Shown here piece by piece: positions 33,823 to 44,475 of a stretch of 64,000 nucleotides of DNA. Origin of the DNA: Azotobacter chroococcum (GTDB taxonomy: Bacteria > Pseudomonadota > Gammaproteobacteria > Pseudomonadales > Pseudomonadaceae); NCBI RefSeq assembly GCF_004339665.1, contig NZ_SMMU01000001.1:124001-188000 (forward strand), given 5' to 3'. The notes under the pieces were generated by a model. The model was not told where the DNA came from. It made no database searches and saw only the letters and a list, made by a program, of their open reading frames with translations. The stretch's first letter is position 1. Each line of letters begins with the position of its first letter. Made by a program: the position numbers and the translations under genes.

Positions 33823-34974
33823 ATGAAAGTCGCAATTGTCCACTACTGGTGGCTCAGCAATCGTGGCGGCGAGGCCGTTTGCTCTGCGCTTGTCGAACTG
33901 TTCCCGGAAGCAGACCTCTTCATCCATGTCTGCAATGAAAAAATGGTACGCCAGTCACTCCCGGCAAACTTCCGGGGACAGATCCACACGTCCTTCATCT
34001 CGCGCCTGCCAGGCGCCAGAAAGCACTACCAGAAGTACTTACCCTTGATGCCGCTTGCTTTGGAGCAACTTGATCTCAGCGAGTACGACCTGGTGCTCAG
34101 CAGCGAGTCCGGTCCGGCCAAGGGCGTCATCACCCGTCCGGACGCCCTGCACATCTGCTATTGCCACTCGCCCATGCGTTATGTGTGGGACATGTACCAT
34201 GAGTATCAAGCTGGCGCCGGGCGGATCGTTCGCATGCTCTTTCCGTGGATCGCCCACCGGCTGCGGGCGTGGGACAGGCTTTCGGCAGATCGCGTGGACC
34301 ACTTCGTCGCCAACTCGAAATTCGTCGCCTCGCGCATCAAGAAGTTCTACCACCGCGAGGCCGAGGTCATTTACCCACCGGTCAATACCTCCGACTTCAG
34401 CCCTGACGCCCAACGTGGCGACTTCTACCTGTGCCTTGGGCAGCTGGTCGCCTACAAGCGCGCGGACCTGGCCGTCGAGGCCTTCAACAGGCTTGGCCTG
34501 CCGCTGATCGTGATCGGTGAAGGCGAGCTGTTCGACAGCCTGCAGGCCAAGGCCCGGCCCAATGTGAGACTGATGGGACGCCAGCCTTTCCCGGTCATCA
34601 AGGACCTGCTGCAACGCTGCCGGGGCCTGGTCTTCCCGGGGATGGAAGACTTCGGGATCGTTCCCGTCGAGGCCATGGCGGCGGGCGCTCCGGTCATCGC
34701 CTACGGCAAGGGTGGTGCGCTGGAGACGGTCATCCACGGCAAGACCGGCATCCTGTTCAAGGAGCAGAGCGTGGAGGCCCTGGTGCAGGCCGTGCAGCAG
34801 CTGGAAAACGGCGAATACAAATTCGCCCCGGCGCTCCTGCATGAACATGCCGCCACCTTCGACAAGAGCGTTTTCAAGCAACGGATCAAGAACTTCATCT
34901 TTCGCCAGGAGTACTTCCAGACCACCACTCAGGACTCCCAGAACAGCCGCCTGAAGGATCTGAGCCTGGTATAG
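33823..34974 (+). CDS. Family 4 glycosyltransferase (WbaZ-like mannosyltransferase)
   Basis: A 383-residue GT-B enzyme beginning VAIVHYWWLSNRGGEAVC, with ICYCHSPMRYVWDMYHEY near residue 110, a stretch typical of the WbaZ-like group of mannosyltransferases. FPGMEDFGIVPVEAMAAG near residue 270 is the donor site. The start at 33823 has AAGGA upstream. Its stop codon TAG lies at 34972-34974, and a perfect hairpin begins at base 34974, the last base of the stop. GDP-mannose from the adjacent manC gene is the likely donor. Confidence 0.87.
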   Translation: MKVAIVHYWWLSNRGGEAVCSALVELFPEADLFIHVCNEKMVRQSLPANFRGQIHTSFISRLPGARKHYQKYLPLMPLALEQLDLSEYDLVLSSESGPAKGVITRPDALHICYCHSPMRYVWDMYHEYQAGAGRIVRMLFPWIAHRLRAWDRLSADRVDHFVANSKFVASRIKKFYHREAEVIYPPVNTSDFSPDAQRGDFYLCLGQLVAYKRADLAVEAFNRLGLPLIVIGEGELFDSLQAKARPNVRLMGRQPFPVIKDLLQRCRGLVFPGMEDFGIVPVEAMAAGAPVIAYGKGGALETVIHGKTGILFKEQSVEALVQAVQQLENGEYKFAPALLHEHAATFDKSVFKQRIKNFIFRQEYFQTTTQDSQNSRLKDLSLV

Positions 34975-34993
34975 GAGCGGATTCATCCGCTCC
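34974..34993 (+). terminator. Hairpin beginning at the stop codon (REP-like half)
   Basis: GGAGCGG (34974-34980) and CCGCTCC (34987-34993) pair perfectly around the loop ATTCAT, followed by AAAACAACAAA rather than a T run. The sequence is the same as one arm of the REP pair at 44294. It may act as an RNA-stability or weak termination structure inside the operon. Confidence 0.45.
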
Positions 34994-35137
34994 CAAAACA
35001 ACAAACCCCGCTATTGGCCTTCCTTCAGCTTCACGCACCTGCCCTGACTTTATCGATAGTCCCGCTCGCTAAACCAACTCCATTTTCCAGCCTTGCACAG
35101 TCAGTCCGCTGACTGCCGAATACAGGATGTGTTCTCC

Positions 35138-36547
35138 ATGCTTTTTCCCGTCATCATGGCCGGGGGCTCAGGCTCGCGCCTGTGGCCGCTGTCCCGCCAG
35201 CTCAACCCCAAGCAGTTCCTCGCCCTGGCCGACGCCCAGCTGTCCATGCTGCAGGCCACCCTCCAGCGTCTGCAGGGCCTGCAGGTCGCCCTGCCCTGCC
35301 TGATCTGCAACGAGCAGCACCGTTTTCTCGTCGTCGAACAGTTGCGCCGGCTCGGCCTGGAACAGGCGCCCCTCCTGCTCGAGCCTGTCGGCCGCAACAC
35401 CGCCCCGGCGATCGCCCTGGCGGCGCTTCAGGCCCTTGGCCAGGCGGACGACCCGATCCTCCTGGTGCTGGCCGCCGATCACCTGATCCAGGACGTGGAA
35501 GCCTTCCATGCCAGCATCCGCACCGCCCTGCCGCTGGCCGAAGCGGGCCGGCTGGTGACCTTCGGCATCGTCCCCACCCATCCGGAGACCGGCTACGGCT
35601 ATATCGAGCGCGGCGCGGCGCTGGAGGCGGGCGGCTTCGCGGTCGGCCGCTTCGTCGAGAAGCCCGACCCGGCCACCGCCCACAGCTACCTGATCTGCGG
35701 CGACTACTTCTGGAACAGCGGCATGTTCCTGTTCCGCGCCAGCCGCTACCTCGAAGAGCTGGAACGCTTCCGTCCGGACATCCTGGCGGCCTGCCGCGCG
35801 GCGCTGGACGTCGCTCCGCAGGATCCGTGCTTCGTTCGGGTCGATCCCGACGCCTTCGCCGCCTGCCCGGAAGACTCCATCGACTATGCGGTGATGGAGA
35901 AGACCGCCGATGCGGCCATGGTGCCGCTGGACGCCGGCTGGAGCGACATCGGCTCCTGGTCGGCGCTCTGGGAAGTCAGCGCCAAGGATGCCGAGGGCAA
36001 CGTGTTCCGCGGCGACGTGCTCATCCAGGACAGCCGCAACACCTACGTGCACGCCGACAGCCGCCTGGTCGCCACCCTGGGGGTCGAGGACCTGGTGATC
36101 GTCGAAACCAAGGACGCCCTGCTGGTGGCGCACAAGGACCGGGTCCAGGACGTGAAGAAGATCGTCGAACGGATCAGGGAGTCCGGGCGCCAGGAGCACC
36201 TCAACCACCGCGAGGTGTACCGGCCCTGGGGCGTCTACGACTCCATCGACAACGGCCAGCGCTACCAGGTCAAGCGCATCACCGTGCAGCCCGGCGCCAA
36301 GCTCTCGGTACAGATGCACCACCACCGCGCCGAGCACTGGATCGTGGTCAGCGGCACGGCGAAGGTCACCAACGGCGAAAACACCTACCTGGTGGCGGAA
36401 AACCAGTCCACCTACATCCCCGTCGGCCAGATCCACGCCCTGGAAAACCCCGGCGTCATCCCCCTGGAGCTGATCGAGGTGCAGTCCGGCTCCTACCTGG
36501 GCGAGGACGACATCGTGCGCTTCGAGGATGTGTACGGGCGGGTCTGA
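35138..36547 (+). CDS. manC: Bifunctional mannose-1-phosphate guanylyltransferase / mannose-6-phosphate isomerase
   Basis: A 469-residue type II PMI-GMP enzyme (ManC/WbpW/AlgA family) that makes GDP-mannose. The pyrophosphorylase domain opens with [15 protein letters not shown] and has FVEKPD in the sugar-binding region. The C-terminal cupin domain, [19 protein letters not shown] to [14 protein letters not shown], carries the isomerase metal ligands. Start 35138 was chosen because the catalytic motif then begins at residue 7; AGGATG lies upstream. The GDP-mannose supply points to mannose or a derivative in the EPS and agrees with the GT4 enzymes next to it. Confidence 0.93.
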   Translation: MLFPVIMAGGSGSRLWPLSRQLNPKQFLALADAQLSMLQATLQRLQGLQVALPCLICNEQHRFLVVEQLRRLGLEQAPLLLEPVGRNTAPAIALAALQALGQADDPILLVLAADHLIQDVEAFHASIRTALPLAEAGRLVTFGIVPTHPETGYGYIERGAALEAGGFAVGRFVEKPDPATAHSYLICGDYFWNSGMFLFRASRYLEELERFRPDILAACRAALDVAPQDPCFVRVDPDAFAACPEDSIDYAVMEKTADAAMVPLDAGWSDIGSWSALWEVSAKDAEGNVFRGDVLIQDSRNTYVHADSRLVATLGVEDLVIVETKDALLVAHKDRVQDVKKIVERIRESGRQEHLNHREVYRPWGVYDSIDNGQRYQVKRITVQPGAKLSVQMHHHRAEHWIVVSGTAKVTNGENTYLVAENQSTYIPVGQIHALENPGVIPLELIEVQSGSYLGEDDIVRFEDVYGRV

Positions 36548-36630
36548 CCTCCCGACTTGCAGGGCCTGAACGGCCATCGACCACGGAACCCGAGTCGCAA
36601 GACTCCTTTCATGCTTGAGGAATTTATCGG

Positions 36631-37650
36631 ATGAGCTGCGCTGTCATTTTCGGAGGCTCCGGCTTCATTGGCGTCTTCTTCGCCAAACAACTGCTCGCCA
36701 CCGGCGATTTTGCAAAGGTCTACCTGTTCGACAAGGAACAGGTGGCCGACAAGCCCTTCCCCTATCGCACCCGGCTGGTCCGTGAAGAGGCGGGGATCGT
36801 CGAGGTCAAGGGCGACGTCCGTCAGGAAATCGCCTGGCAGCCCGAAGAGCCGGTTGCCCTGATCGCCAACTTCGCCGCGGTGCACCGCGAGCCGGGTCAC
36901 GAGGATTTCGAGTACTACGAGACCAACCTGCTCGGCGCCGAGCACGTCTGCGCCTGGGCCGAGCGCGTGGGCTGCCGCGACCTCGTCTTCACCAGCTCCA
37001 TTTCGCCCTATGGCCCGAGCGAGCAGCAGAAGGACGAGCGTTCCCTGCCGGTTCCGGTGACCGCCTACGGCGGCTCCAAGCTGGCCGCGGAGAAGATCCA
37101 CCAGGCCTGGCTGGCCGCCGACCGGGCGCAGCGCCATCTGGTCATCGTCCGTCCCGGCGTGGTCTTCGGCCCGGGCGAGGGTGGCAACGTTTCGCGCCTG
37201 ATCAAGGCGGTGCTCAAGCGCTACTTCTTCTATATGGGCAACCGCGACACCCGCAAGGCCGGCACCTATGTGAAGGAGCTGTGCGCGGCCATGTGGTGGG
37301 CCCTGCAGCGCCAGAAGGAGCGGGGCGAGCATTTCACGCTGTTCAACATGTCGATGAACCCCGGCCCCTCGATCCAGGAATACGTGGAAGCCGTCTGCAA
37401 GGTGGCCGGCGTCCGCCGCAAGGTGCCGGCCATCCCCTACCCGCTGCTGCTGAGTGCGGCCTACGGCATCGAGCTGATCGCCCGTCCGCTCGGCATCAGG
37501 CACCCGTTCAGCCCGGTGCGGATTCGCAAGCTGGTGCGCTCGAACAACATTCTCCCCGGCTTCCTGGTGGAGCACGGCTATCCGTACCAGTACCCGCTGG
37601 AGTCGGCATTCGCCGACTGGAAAGTCGACTGTCCGGAAGAGTGGCGCTGA
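36631..37650 (+). CDS. NAD-dependent epimerase/dehydratase (extended SDR)
   Basis: A 339-residue extended SDR. The dinucleotide motif GGSGFIG starts at residue 8, and the catalytic AYGGSK (Tyr-x-x-x-Lys) is intact near residue 145, after SSISPYG. The C-terminus lies beyond a substrate domain with a hydrophobic patch (IPYPLLLSAAYGIELIARPLG). It would epimerise, dehydrate or reduce a nucleotide sugar for the EPS. Substrate is unknown; adjacency to manC makes a GDP-mannose derivative possible, although no GDP-mannose 4,6-dehydratase-specific motif is recognised. Confidence 0.85.
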   Translation: MSCAVIFGGSGFIGVFFAKQLLATGDFAKVYLFDKEQVADKPFPYRTRLVREEAGIVEVKGDVRQEIAWQPEEPVALIANFAAVHREPGHEDFEYYETNLLGAEHVCAWAERVGCRDLVFTSSISPYGPSEQQKDERSLPVPVTAYGGSKLAAEKIHQAWLAADRAQRHLVIVRPGVVFGPGEGGNVSRLIKAVLKRYFFYMGNRDTRKAGTYVKELCAAMWWALQRQKERGEHFTLFNMSMNPGPSIQEYVEAVCKVAGVRRKVPAIPYPLLLSAAYGIELIARPLGIRHPFSPVRIRKLVRSNNILPGFLVEHGYPYQYPLESAFADWKVDCPEEWR

Positions 37651-37727
37651 TTTCGCGCCATTCATTCGGCACGATCGTCGATCATTTTGCTTTGGGCCAC
37701 TCCAACCTCATCAGGCAAAACCCAACC

Positions 37728-38864
37728 ATGCTTCACACGGAAAGATTTCATGTGCTGGACAGCTTCAGAGGCCTGTGCGCCCTGTCCGTTGTCCTCTATC
37801 ACCTGCACGTTCCGCAAAGTCTCACGGAACTTGTCTTCTTTCGTAACGCGGAACTTTTCGTCGACTTCTTTTTCGTGCTCAGCGGCTTTGTCCTGGCACA
37901 CGGATATGGCACGAAGCACAATATCGACCTCAAGAAGTTCCTCATCTCGAGAACCTTCAGGATATTCCCTCTGCATATAGCGATGCTGCTGGTCTTCATC
38001 CTCCTGGAGCTGGCAAAACTGCTTGCCTACCGCAATGGGGTCTCTTTCGGCGAGGCCCCATTCACGGCGAACAGGGCCGTCTCGGAAATCCTGCCCAACC
38101 TCCTGCTCGTCCAGGCCTGGACCGATGCAACGAACAAGCTGTCCTTCAACTACCCCTCCTGGAGCATAAGCATCGAATACTACATGTACCTATTCTTTGC
38201 CGCCCTGACGCTCTGTGGAACAAGGCCGAGATACATTGCCTGGACGATTATCTCCGCATCGATGTTTCTCGCCCTGTATGCGGGCAGCGAGATCTTCACC
38301 GAAGCGGCCATGCGGGGATTGTCCAGCTTCTTCGCAGGCGCCCTCGCCTATCTGGTCTTTGTTTTCGTCAAGAACAACGCCCCACCGGGCAGGGCACTGA
38401 CAATGGCGCTCGAGCCGCTCCTGCTGGTCGCTGCCTGCTGGCTCGTCACGGCAGACATCGACCACAAATCGATCCTGACCAGCCTGGTGTTCTGCTGCAT
38501 CGCGATCGTCTTCGCCTTCGAACAGGGAAGAATATCCGACCTGCTGAGAACTCCGCTTCTGACCACGCTGGGCAAACTGTCCTACTCCATCTATATGACC
38601 CATATTGCCGTCATTTTCTGCGTCATAGCACTCTCCATCGTCCTGCAGAAAATCCTCGGGAAAGAGTTTTCCTACATGGTGGGCGAAGCACGCTATCTGG
38701 ACTTCGGAAACCTCATCCTGAACAACTTCCTCGTGTTCGCCATCCTGGCGGCAGTCATTCTCTGCTCGACCGTCACATATAGATATATAGAAACGACCGG
38801 GCAGAACATCGGCAAGCGCATCCTCAAGGCAAGGCCATCGCCCGAGAGAAACCTTGCCCTGTAA
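37728..38864 (+). CDS. Acyltransferase family 3 membrane protein (second of three)
   Basis: A 378-residue AT3 protein. It has the N-terminal signature LDSFRGLCALSVVLYHLH, FFVLSGFVLAHGYG near residue 55, and WSISIEYYMYLFFA near residue 145, followed by further helices to a cytoplasmic tail. These features match OatA/WecH-like acyltransferases. Start ATG 37728 has no strong ribosome site (AAAACCCAACC upstream). It would acylate a sugar of the EPS from the periplasmic side; substrate unknown. Confidence 0.87.
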   Translation: MLHTERFHVLDSFRGLCALSVVLYHLHVPQSLTELVFFRNAELFVDFFFVLSGFVLAHGYGTKHNIDLKKFLISRTFRIFPLHIAMLLVFILLELAKLLAYRNGVSFGEAPFTANRAVSEILPNLLLVQAWTDATNKLSFNYPSWSISIEYYMYLFFAALTLCGTRPRYIAWTIISASMFLALYAGSEIFTEAAMRGLSSFFAGALAYLVFVFVKNNAPPGRALTMALEPLLLVAACWLVTADIDHKSILTSLVFCCIAIVFAFEQGRISDLLRTPLLTTLGKLSYSIYMTHIAVIFCVIALSIVLQKILGKEFSYMVGEARYLDFGNLILNNFLVFAILAAVILCSTVTYRYIETTGQNIGKRILKARPSPERNLAL

Positions 38865-38926
38865 CCCATGAGCATCGAAAGCAATCATTCGGCTTTTCCC
38901 GAACCGATCAAGAAAGGACCTTCAGA

Positions 38927-39997
38927 TTGGTATATGTAAATGCCCGCTTCCTGACGCAGCCCATAACCGGCGTGCAGCGTTATGCATTGGAGATCAGCAG
39001 GCAACTGGTCGAGCTAATGCCATCCATCAAATTCGTGGCCCCGCAGAACATACTGCATCAGGAAACTGCCAGAGCCCTGGGCGTCGAAGTGATCGGCAGC
39101 CGTACCGGACACGCCTGGGAGCAGATCGACCTTCCGGCACTCCTGAAAACCCGGAACTCGCCACTACTGATAAACCTGGCGAACACCGCTCCGCTTCTGT
39201 ACTGGAACAAGGTATCGACGCTGCACGACATAGCCTTCGAGAAATTCCCGGAAAACTTTTCCTGGCAATTCCGCACAGCCTATCGACTGGCCATACCCAG
39301 GATGATGAAAACCTCGCTGAAAGTTTTGACCGTCAGCGAGTTCTCCAAAAGCGAAATCTGCACGGCCTACCAGCTCCGCCCCGAAAAGGTTTCCGTCGTC
39401 CCCAACGCCGTTTCCAGCGCATTTCGGGAAACGCCGGCCTCCGCCAGCGAACGCTACATACTGGCGGTTTCCTCGATAAGCCGGCAGAAGAACTTTCACG
39501 GTCTGGTCGAGGCATTCGGCCTGCTCCGGCAGGACACCCACAAGCTCTACATTGCCGGAGCGATGAACAAGATCTTTGCGGACTCCGACCTGGCCAGAAA
39601 AATCGAATCGAACCCCCGAATAAGACTGCTCGGCAGGGTTTCCGACGACGAGCTGGCCAACCTGTACGGCGGGGCCGACGCCTTTGTATTTCCCTCCTTC
39701 TACGAAGGCTTCGGCATTCCACCCCTGGAAGCACAGGCCTGTGGCTGCCCGGTCATCGTATCGGATGCGGCGAGCCTTCCGGAGGTCTGTGGAGACTCGG
39801 CCCTGTATTGCTCGCCATACGACGTCAACGACATCGCCGAAAAGATAGGCCTGCTCATTTCAACACCGGAGCTGGCCAGGACACTCCGGGAAAAGGGCCG
39901 TGCAAATGCCGGGCGCTACAACTGGAGAACATCCGCCATGCGACTGCTGGAAGCGATAGGAAAACTTCAATGCCAGCCACAGGCATCCACAGCGTAG
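38927..39997 (+). CDS. Family 4 glycosyltransferase, TTG start
   Basis: A 356-residue GT-B enzyme. VNARFLTQPITGVQRYALEIS is the N-terminal acceptor loop; SVVPNAVS, VSSISRQKNFHGLVEAF and PSFYEGFGIPPLEAQACG make up the donor domain. The start is placed at TTG 38927, preceded by AAAGGA at good spacing, because no ATG or GTG gives the normal N-terminal strand. It lies between two acyltransferase genes. The donor is unknown; the family often transfers mannose or rhamnose. Confidence 0.85.
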   Translation: MVYVNARFLTQPITGVQRYALEISRQLVELMPSIKFVAPQNILHQETARALGVEVIGSRTGHAWEQIDLPALLKTRNSPLLINLANTAPLLYWNKVSTLHDIAFEKFPENFSWQFRTAYRLAIPRMMKTSLKVLTVSEFSKSEICTAYQLRPEKVSVVPNAVSSAFRETPASASERYILAVSSISRQKNFHGLVEAFGLLRQDTHKLYIAGAMNKIFADSDLARKIESNPRIRLLGRVSDDELANLYGGADAFVFPSFYEGFGIPPLEAQACGCPVIVSDAASLPEVCGDSALYCSPYDVNDIAEKIGLLISTPELARTLREKGRANAGRYNWRTSAMRLLEAIGKLQCQPQASTA

Positions 39998-40076
39998 CGC
40001 CGATGCGCGCTCCTCCTCGGCAGGCAGAGGACAACCTTACGGCATTCCTACACTTTTCGTAGCAAGCGACCATCAC

Positions 40077-42134
40077 ATGACCACCACAGGCAAGAGTTTC
40101 AGAGAAGACATAAACGGTCTGCGCGCCTGGGCCGTACTGGCGGTGATCCTCTATCACTTCGGGATCACCGGATTCTCCGGCGGATTCATCGGCGTCGACG
40201 TTTTCTTCGTCATCTCCGGCTTTCTAATGACAGGAATCATCGCAAGCGGCCTGGAAACATCCGCAAAACAGGGAGGAGCCCGCCCGGCATTTTCCCTGGT
40301 CGGTTTCTACCTGTCGCGCGCCAGGCGAATCATCCCGGCCCTGCTTTTTCTAACCCTCATCCTGATGATCGCAGGCTGGTTCTTCCTGTCCGATCTCGAG
40401 TACAAGGAGCTCGGCACGCACGTCATCAGCGCACTCGGCTTCTTCTCGAATATTAAACTCTGGCGTGAGGTGGGCTACTTCGACGCGGCATCCCACGAGA
40501 AACTGCTGCTGCATACCTGGTCGCTGTCGGTCGAGTGGCAGTTCTATCTGATCCTCCCGCTGGTTCTGATTGCGATCTGGAGGATTCGCCCCGGTCGAGT
40601 GCCTCTAACCGCGACGCTCGCCCTGGGTCTGCTGCTGTCCCTGTTGCTTTCCATTTTCGTTTCGCCCGTCGAACCGACGTTCGCCTTCTATCTGTTGCCG
40701 ACACGGGCCTGGGAAATGCTGGCCGGCGGCCTGGTCTATCTGCTTGCCAATCCGCTACGGCTTTCTGCGCGGACACAAATCGCCCTCGAAACGGGCGGCT
40801 TCAGCCTGATCATCGCCGCCATCCTGCTGTTCGATGCCAGCAGCAACTGGCCAGGCTGGCGAGCCCTGGTTCCGGTCACGGGCACCCTGCTGGTGCTGAT
40901 CGCCGCTCGCCAGGGCTCGCCATGGACCGGCAGCCGGATCGCCCAATGGCTGGGCGACTGCTCCTATTCGCTGTACCTGTGGCACTGGCCATTCGCCGTC
41001 GCACTGTCCTATCTGCATCTGCAGGATCATGCGGGCGCCATTAGCCTGGGGATGGCGTTGACCCTGCTGTTCGGCTGGCTGTCCTATTCGCTGGTCGAAA
41101 CACCGGCCCGCACCACGCTGACCCGCATGCCGCAGTGGGCCGGTGCAGGAGCCTTGCTGGCGGCTATTTGCGTCGTGGCGCTGCCGAGCCTGCTGGTTCG
41201 CGTGCAGCAAGGCATCCCTGGACGCCTGCCCGCCCAGATCAGCGCGGTGTTCAACGAGGCGGAAAACAAGAATCCCCGGATCAAGGAATGCCTCGCCTTC
41301 AGCCTCCCTGTCCCCGAGTGCACTTATGGCGGCGACACGCTGGGGGTCATCGTGATCGGCGACAGTCATGCCGGAGCCATGATCCGCTCGGTCGAAAAGG
41401 CACTCCCCGATCGGGCACTGAATGTTCTGGATTGGACGCTGGCCAGTTGCCCAACGATTCTGGGCATAAAGAAAGCCGGGGAGCGCGACTATCGCTGTGA
41501 CGAGTTCCTGACTCAGGCGGTGAACAAGCAGAAAAGCCTGCCGAGCGACGTTCCCATGCTCATCATCAACCGCTCAGCCGCTTACATCAGCGGCCCGAAC
41601 GAGCCCGATCGAACGGACAAAGCCAAAGTACCGCTTTTTTACATTGGCTCACCCGAACAATCCCGCACGCATGAGTTCTTCCAGGCCATGCGCGATGGAA
41701 TGATAGAAGCAGCCTGCGAGTTCGCCAAAACCCGGCCCGTCTATATGGTACGTCCGACACCGGAACTGAAGATCGACGTCCCCAAAACCATGGGGCGCGC
41801 GCTGATGCTGGGCCGGCCAGCCGAGGTTTCGGTCTCTCTCGAGGAATACCGGCAGCGCAACGCCTTCGTCCTCGAAACCCAGGATATGGCGGCCGAACGC
41901 TGTGGCGTGAAGATACTCGACCCCATTCCCTATCTATGCAGCGATAGCCGTTGCCGGGGTGATGTAGGGGGTCAGCCCATCTACTTCGACGACGACCACC
42001 TGAGCGAACGCGGCGGAAGTCTGCTGATTCCGATGTTCCGCAAGGTTTTCGAGGACATCTCCAGGCCAAACGAAGCGATTGTCCGGCAAGGGCTGACAGA
42101 GGCGAAGGAAAAACAGGCCTCCAGCTCTCCCTGA
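40077..42134 (+). CDS. Acyltransferase family 3 protein with C-terminal SGNH domain (OafA/YrhL-like)
   Basis: A 685-residue fusion. The N-terminal AT3 membrane domain has [34 protein letters not shown] and [14 protein letters not shown], with about eleven helices to residue 385. The C-terminal periplasmic SGNH domain has [10 protein letters not shown] (nucleophile Ser430) and the Asp638-x-x-His641 pair in [10 protein letters not shown]. In OafA-type enzymes the membrane domain moves the acyl group and the SGNH domain transfers it to the glycan. This is the best candidate for O-acetylation of the finished EPS. It is the third acyltransferase in the locus. Confidence 0.92.
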   Translation: MTTTGKSFREDINGLRAWAVLAVILYHFGITGFSGGFIGVDVFFVISGFLMTGIIASGLETSAKQGGARPAFSLVGFYLSRARRIIPALLFLTLILMIAGWFFLSDLEYKELGTHVISALGFFSNIKLWREVGYFDAASHEKLLLHTWSLSVEWQFYLILPLVLIAIWRIRPGRVPLTATLALGLLLSLLLSIFVSPVEPTFAFYLLPTRAWEMLAGGLVYLLANPLRLSARTQIALETGGFSLIIAAILLFDASSNWPGWRALVPVTGTLLVLIAARQGSPWTGSRIAQWLGDCSYSLYLWHWPFAVALSYLHLQDHAGAISLGMALTLLFGWLSYSLVETPARTTLTRMPQWAGAGALLAAICVVALPSLLVRVQQGIPGRLPAQISAVFNEAENKNPRIKECLAFSLPVPECTYGGDTLGVIVIGDSHAGAMIRSVEKALPDRALNVLDWTLASCPTILGIKKAGERDYRCDEFLTQAVNKQKSLPSDVPMLIINRSAAYISGPNEPDRTDKAKVPLFYIGSPEQSRTHEFFQAMRDGMIEAACEFAKTRPVYMVRPTPELKIDVPKTMGRALMLGRPAEVSVSLEEYRQRNAFVLETQDMAAERCGVKILDPIPYLCSDSRCRGDVGGQPIYFDDDHLSERGGSLLIPMFRKVFEDISRPNEAIVRQGLTEAKEKQASSSP

Positions 42135-42270
42135 CGCCATTACCTCTCGCGGCCCGGCCTCCAGGCCCGCCGCACTTCATCAGCGACACCTCATCACACA
42201 CTCAACACTGGACCGTCCACGCACAGCCCGGCGTAAGGGCCTGCGCTCTGGATCTGGAGAGGGAACTCCT

Positions 42271-43293
42271 GTGACCGAGAAAATTCTGGTAACCGGCGGA
42301 GCCGGCTATATCGGCTCGCACACCACCCTTGCGCTGCTCGAGAGCGGTTTCGAGGTGGTGGTGCTGGACAATCTTTGCAACAGCTCGCCCAGCTCTCTGC
42401 GGCAGATCGAGGCCATTTGCGGCAAACGCCCCTTGTTCGTCGAGGGCGACATTCGCGACCGCGATCTGCTGGACGGGCTTTTTCATCAGCACCGCATATC
42501 GGCAGTGCTGCATTTTGCCGGTCTCAAGGCCGTGGGCGAGAGCGTGCAAAAGCCGCTGGACTATTACGAGCACAACGTGGCCGGCAGCCTCGCGCTATGC
42601 CAGGCCATGGCCCGCGCCGAAGTGTTCCGCCTGGTGTTCAGCTCCTCCGCCACGGTGTACGGCGAACCGGCGCAGATGCCGATCCGCGAAGACTTTCCGA
42701 CCGGCACGCCGACCAATCCCTATGGCCGCTCGAAGCTGATGGTCGAGCAGATCCTGCACGACCTGGCCGCCTCCGATCCGCGCTGGAGCATCGCCCTGCT
42801 GCGCTACTTCAACCCGGTGGGAGCCCACGAAAGCGGACTGATCGGCGAAGACCCCAACGGCGTGCCCAACAACCTGCTGCCCTATATCAGCCAAGTGGCC
42901 ATCGGCAAGTTGCGCGAGTTGCTGGTGTTCGGCGACGACTACCCGACCCGCGATGGCACCGGCGTGCGCGACTACATCCATGTGGTCGATCTGGCCAAGG
43001 GGCATCTCAAGGCGCTGCGCGCCCTCGCACGGCAGCATGCCGTACACATCTGGAACCTCGGCACCGGTTGTGGCTACAGCGTGCTGGAGATGGTGCGGGC
43101 CTTCGAAGAGGCTTCCGGCCAGCCGGTCCCTTACCGCATCGCTCCCCGCCGTCCCGGCGATATCGCCGAATGCTGGGCCGACCCGGCCAAGGCCGCCCGC
43201 GAACTGGGCTGGAGGGCCGAACGCGGCCTGCAGGCCATGATGCGCGACACCTGGCACTGGCAGTCGAAGAATCCGCAAGGCTACGCGGAGTAA
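42271..43293 (+). CDS. galE: UDP-glucose 4-epimerase
   Basis: A 340-residue Gal[11 protein letters not shown] starts at residue 9, the Ser/Tyr/Lys triad is in SSSATVYG and NPYGRSK, and [12 protein letters not shown] is the usual family marker. The start is GTG 42271 with GGAGAGGGAAC upstream. It interconverts UDP-glucose and UDP-galactose (and perhaps the N-acetyl forms), supplying galactose for the EPS. It is followed by galU, which makes the UDP-glucose. Length is normal for GalE. Confidence 0.95.
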   Translation: MTEKILVTGGAGYIGSHTTLALLESGFEVVVLDNLCNSSPSSLRQIEAICGKRPLFVEGDIRDRDLLDGLFHQHRISAVLHFAGLKAVGESVQKPLDYYEHNVAGSLALCQAMARAEVFRLVFSSSATVYGEPAQMPIREDFPTGTPTNPYGRSKLMVEQILHDLAASDPRWSIALLRYFNPVGAHESGLIGEDPNGVPNNLLPYISQVAIGKLRELLVFGDDYPTRDGTGVRDYIHVVDLAKGHLKALRALARQHAVHIWNLGTGCGYSVLEMVRAFEEASGQPVPYRIAPRRPGDIAECWADPAKAARELGWRAERGLQAMMRDTWHWQSKNPQGYAE

Positions 43294-43315
43294 GGCGACA
43301 GCCCGTTTCATCCTG

Positions 43316-43330
43316 CGGGCCAGCGGCCCG
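43316..43330 (+). terminator. Short hairpin between galE and galU
   Basis: CGGGCC and GGCCCG pair around AGC. There is no following T run, so it is at best a weak terminator or processing structure. Confidence 0.25.
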
Positions 43331-43404
43331 TACTTCCACCCACAGGGCTCTCGCTTCCAGAGCCAGAACCTTCAATAACACCTGATCCACTTGCAAGGAC
43401 GTCC

Positions 43405-44238
43405 ATGATCCGCAAATGCCTGTTCCCCGCTGCCGGCTACGGCACCCGTTTTCTCCCGGCCACCAAGGCGATGCCCAAGGAGATGCTGCCCATCGTCAAC
43501 AAGCCGCTGATCCAGTACGGCGTCGAGGAGGCGCGCGATGCCGGTCTGCAGCACATGGCCATCGTCACCGGCCGCGGCAAGCGCGCGCTGGAGGACCATT
43601 TCGACATCAGCTACGAGCTGGAGCATCAGATCCGCGGCACCGACAAGGAGAAGTATCTGGCCGGCACGCGCGAGCTGATCGACCAGTGCACCTTCTCCTA
43701 CATCCGCCAGGTGGAAATGAAGGGCCTGGGCCACGCCATCCTCACCGGCCGGCCGCTGATCGGCGACGAGCCCTTCGCGGTGGTCCTGGCCGACGACCTG
43801 TGCCTGAACCTCGGGGACGACGGGGTGCTGGCGCAGATGGTCAAGCTGTATCGCCAGTTCCGCTGCTCGATCGTCGCCATCCAGGAAGTGCCGCGCGACC
43901 AGACCAACAAGTACGGGGTGATCGCCGGCGAGATGATCCGCGACGACATCTACCGGGTCACCAGCATGGTCGAGAAGCCCAGGCCGGAGGACGCGCCCTC
44001 CAACCTGGCGATCATCGGCCGCTACATCCTGACCCCGGACATCTTCGAGCTGATCGCCGATACCGAGCCGGGCAAGGGCGGCGAGATCCAGATCACCGAC
44101 GCACTGATGAAGCAGGCCCAGAGCGGCTGCGTGCTGGCCTACCGCTTCAAGGGCCGGCGCTTCGACTGCGGCAGCGCCGAGGGCTTCGTCGAGGCGACCA
44201 ACTTCTGCTTCGAACACCTGTACCAGCAGGGACTGTAA
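43405..44238 (+). CDS. galU: UTP-glucose-1-phosphate uridylyltransferase
   Basis: A 277-residue GalU. PAAGYGTRFLPATKAMPKEM near the N-terminus is the nucleotide-binding signature, followed by ADDLCLN and MVEKPRPEDAPS for the metal and sugar sites. It makes UDP-glucose, the substrate of the initiating transferase at 25969 and of GalE. As the last gene on this strand before a REP pair, it probably ends the EPS transcription unit. Pseudomonads need only one GalU, so it may also serve the rest of the cell. Confidence 0.95.
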   Translation: MIRKCLFPAAGYGTRFLPATKAMPKEMLPIVNKPLIQYGVEEARDAGLQHMAIVTGRGKRALEDHFDISYELEHQIRGTDKEKYLAGTRELIDQCTFSYIRQVEMKGLGHAILTGRPLIGDEPFAVVLADDLCLNLGDDGVLAQMVKLYRQFRCSIVAIQEVPRDQTNKYGVIAGEMIRDDIYRVTSMVEKPRPEDAPSNLAIIGRYILTPDIFELIADTEPGKGGEIQITDALMKQAQSGCVLAYRFKGRRFDCGSAEGFVEATNFCFEHLYQQGL

Positions 44239-44293
44239 CCCGCCCCCTCCCGGGGCAATCGCATGCAGCGAAATGTCGGCATGCATACGCCCC

Positions 44294-44394
44294 TGTAGGA
44301 GCGGATTCATCCGCGACCGCCCCGCATGCGGGGCGTAGATGTTCAACGATTTGCCGCACCTATGGCGCGGGTCGCGAATGAATTCGCTCCTACA
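44294..44394. repeat. REP doublet (REPIN-like inverted pair)
   Basis: Two REP units face each other. The left one (44294-44318) contains TGTAGGAGCGGATTCATCC; the right one (44370-44394) is its near-exact complement (GAATTCATTC in place of GGATTCATCC). Between them is a perfect palindrome around CCCCGCATGCGGGG (44319-44334). Such doublets are common between genes in Pseudomonas. Here it separates the convergent galU and glycoside hydrolase genes and may end both transcripts. Confidence 0.8.
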
Positions 44395-44475
44395 CGTTCA
44401 TGCGATTGTCCTGCGCCCCTCCCTGGCGGAATGCCGGACAAGGAATGTCCGGCTCCAGCACCCGGGGCCATTGCG

